A DNA stretch of 6,116 bases from DATILI01 sp035476635 (GTDB lineage Bacteria > Pseudomonadota > Gammaproteobacteria > Burkholderiales > Burkholderiaceae_C), in the NCBI GenBank assembly GCA_035476635.1, contig DATILI010000046.1, positions 1 through 6,116 of the forward strand. Direction: 5' to 3'. Under the pieces are notes generated by a model. The model saw nothing but the letters and a program-made list of their open reading frames with translations. It did not search any database and was not told the DNA's origin. The translations under genes and the position numbers were made by a program. Below are positions 5,321 to 6,116 of this stretch, piece by piece. Position 1 is the first letter of the stretch. The number at the start of each line of letters is the position of its first letter.

Positions 5321-6116
5321 TCAACGCCAGTACGGCTTGGGCAGCGGCGGCAGGTCCAGGCGCGGCGCGGCTTGGTCGTGCAGGGCGCTGTGCAGGGCCT
5401 TGCGCGTGGCGCTGGCCTTGGCTGCCAGCGTGTCGCACAGCAAGTCCACGCGGGCTTGCGCCGTCACGCGATCGTTGCGTGCACCGAGCACGGTCTGCGC
5501 ATGCCGCAGCCATTCGAGCCAGGGCTCTGTGGCGGTGCCTTCGTAGCGGCTGGCGATGAATTCCGTGAGGTAGCGCAGTTTCTTCGCCGTGATGCGCAGC
5601 CGATGCTGGCGTGCTGCGCTCAGGCGCTCGAGGTGGGGCTGGGCTTCGCGCAAGCGCCCGGCGAGACGGTCGAGTTCCTCGTCCAGGGCGTCAAAAGCCA
5701 CCGGTGCCGCGTCGTCATGGCTGGCCAGGCAGCGGCCGAGTTGCAGCAGCGCACGCTGGCATGCCCGCTCGCCCAAAGCGGCTTGGGCCTGCACGCGGGC
5801 CGTGTCGCGCAGCCTTGCCGCCGCTTCTGCCAGCGATTGGCGCAGCGACATGTCATTCAGTTGGCCCGCCAGGGGTGGCCAGGTTTCCTCGATGAACACA
5901 TCCCAGTCGCGCGCCGCGCCCAGCTGCTGGCCCAATGTGCGCAGGCTTTCGCGCACGGGTTGCAGCGCCGCCGCGTGCCAGCCCGCTGCCTGGGCCAGCG
6001 TTCCGCAGGCCACGCGCAAGCGGCGTATGCCGACGCGAAGCTGGTGCAGGTATTCGGTGTTGCCCGGTTGCTGCAGAAAGCCCGCTTCGTTCGCCTGCCA
6101 ATGCGCCAGCGCGTGC
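5321..6116 (-). CDS. CHAD domain-containing protein (5' end outside window)
   Basis: The frame is open from the right edge to TGA at 5323-5321, giving 264 visible residues. CHAD is an all-helical domain with conserved histidines and a lysine/arginine-rich surface; family members bind polyphosphate, and some (phosins) attach to polyphosphate granules. Both signature repeats are visible: HQLRVGIRRLR at visible residues 24-34 and HRLRITAKKLRYLTEFI in the second half. Between them are GAARDWDVF, also typical, and arginine/alanine-rich helices. No signal peptide or membrane segment is seen in this part, so a cytoplasmic location is likely. The start lies beyond the window; the protein may be CHAD alone or may carry an N-terminal CYTH triphosphatase domain, as many relatives do. 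The reading frame clearly extends upstream of the TTG at 6019, because the first signature lies there. Confidence 0.9.
   Translation of the reverse strand, partial: HALAHWQANEAGFLQQPGNTEYLHQLRVGIRRLRVACGTLAQAAGWHAAALQPVRESLRTLGQQLGAARDWDVFIEETWPPLAGQLNDMSLRQSLAEAAARLRDTARVQAQAALGERACQRALLQLGRCLASHDDAAPVAFDALDEELDRLAGRLREAQPHLERLSAARQHRLRITAKKLRYLTEFIASRYEGTATEPWLEWLRHAQTVLGARNDRVTAQARVDLLCDTLAAKASATRKALHSALHDQAAPRLDLPPLPKPYWR

Noticed and set aside
5312..5322. GAGCC-C-GGCTC palindrome at the end of the CHAD gene as a terminator
   Set aside because: The usable stem is only about 4 bp and no T-run follows; it overlaps the stop codon and the tRNA promoter spacer.
5217..5513. 98-codon - strand frame covering the tRNA and the end of the CHAD gene
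   Set aside because: Its C-terminal translation is simply the tRNA-Gly read as protein (an SSMVERQLPKLHTRVRFPS-like tail), a well-known false gene pattern.

Overview
The base composition, the gene families and the tRNA suggest a high-GC betaproteobacterium, most likely Burkholderiales and probably Comamonadaceae. This placement rests on protein resemblance and codon style only, because no taxonomic marker gene is present. Only two genes lie on the + strand, at the far left. Everything from about 350 to the right end is on the - strand.

Left part (1-2670) is an arsenic-resistance locus. The last 32 codons of a glutaredoxin-type arsenate reductase (arsC) run into a damaged arsH. That gene keeps the ArsH N-terminal tail and C-terminal part but lacks the central flavodoxin-like core, and it has no stop codon of its own. 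It meets, tail to tail, a gene for a 595-residue fusion of an ArsN2-like GNAT acetyltransferase and an FAD/NAD(P)H oxidoreductase with a cysteine-containing tail. Upstream of that gene is arsR, a repressor with a four-cysteine C-terminus. Its predicted operator is a perfect 9-bp inverted repeat that covers the -10 box and the start codon, so the arsR mRNA is probably leaderless. The inferred circuit is ArsR sensing As(III) and derepressing itself and the fusion gene. An As(III) efflux pump (ArsB or Acr3) would be expected beyond the left edge but is not in the window.

Middle part (2715-5219) holds phoX, a 741-codon Tat-exported alkaline phosphatase of the PhoX family, with a good intrinsic terminator that insulates it from arsR. 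Its upstream region of about 190 bp carries short repeats but no convincing Pho box.

Right part (5220-6116) has a tRNA-Gly(CCC) with encoded CCA and a perfect TATAAT box, followed by the 3' portion of a CHAD-domain gene. CHAD proteins are associated with polyphosphate, so phoX and this gene share a phosphorus theme.

The most notable signals are the double lesion around arsH, the acetyltransferase-flavoprotein fusion, and the compact leaderless arsR promoter/operator. I do not see a wholly new system.
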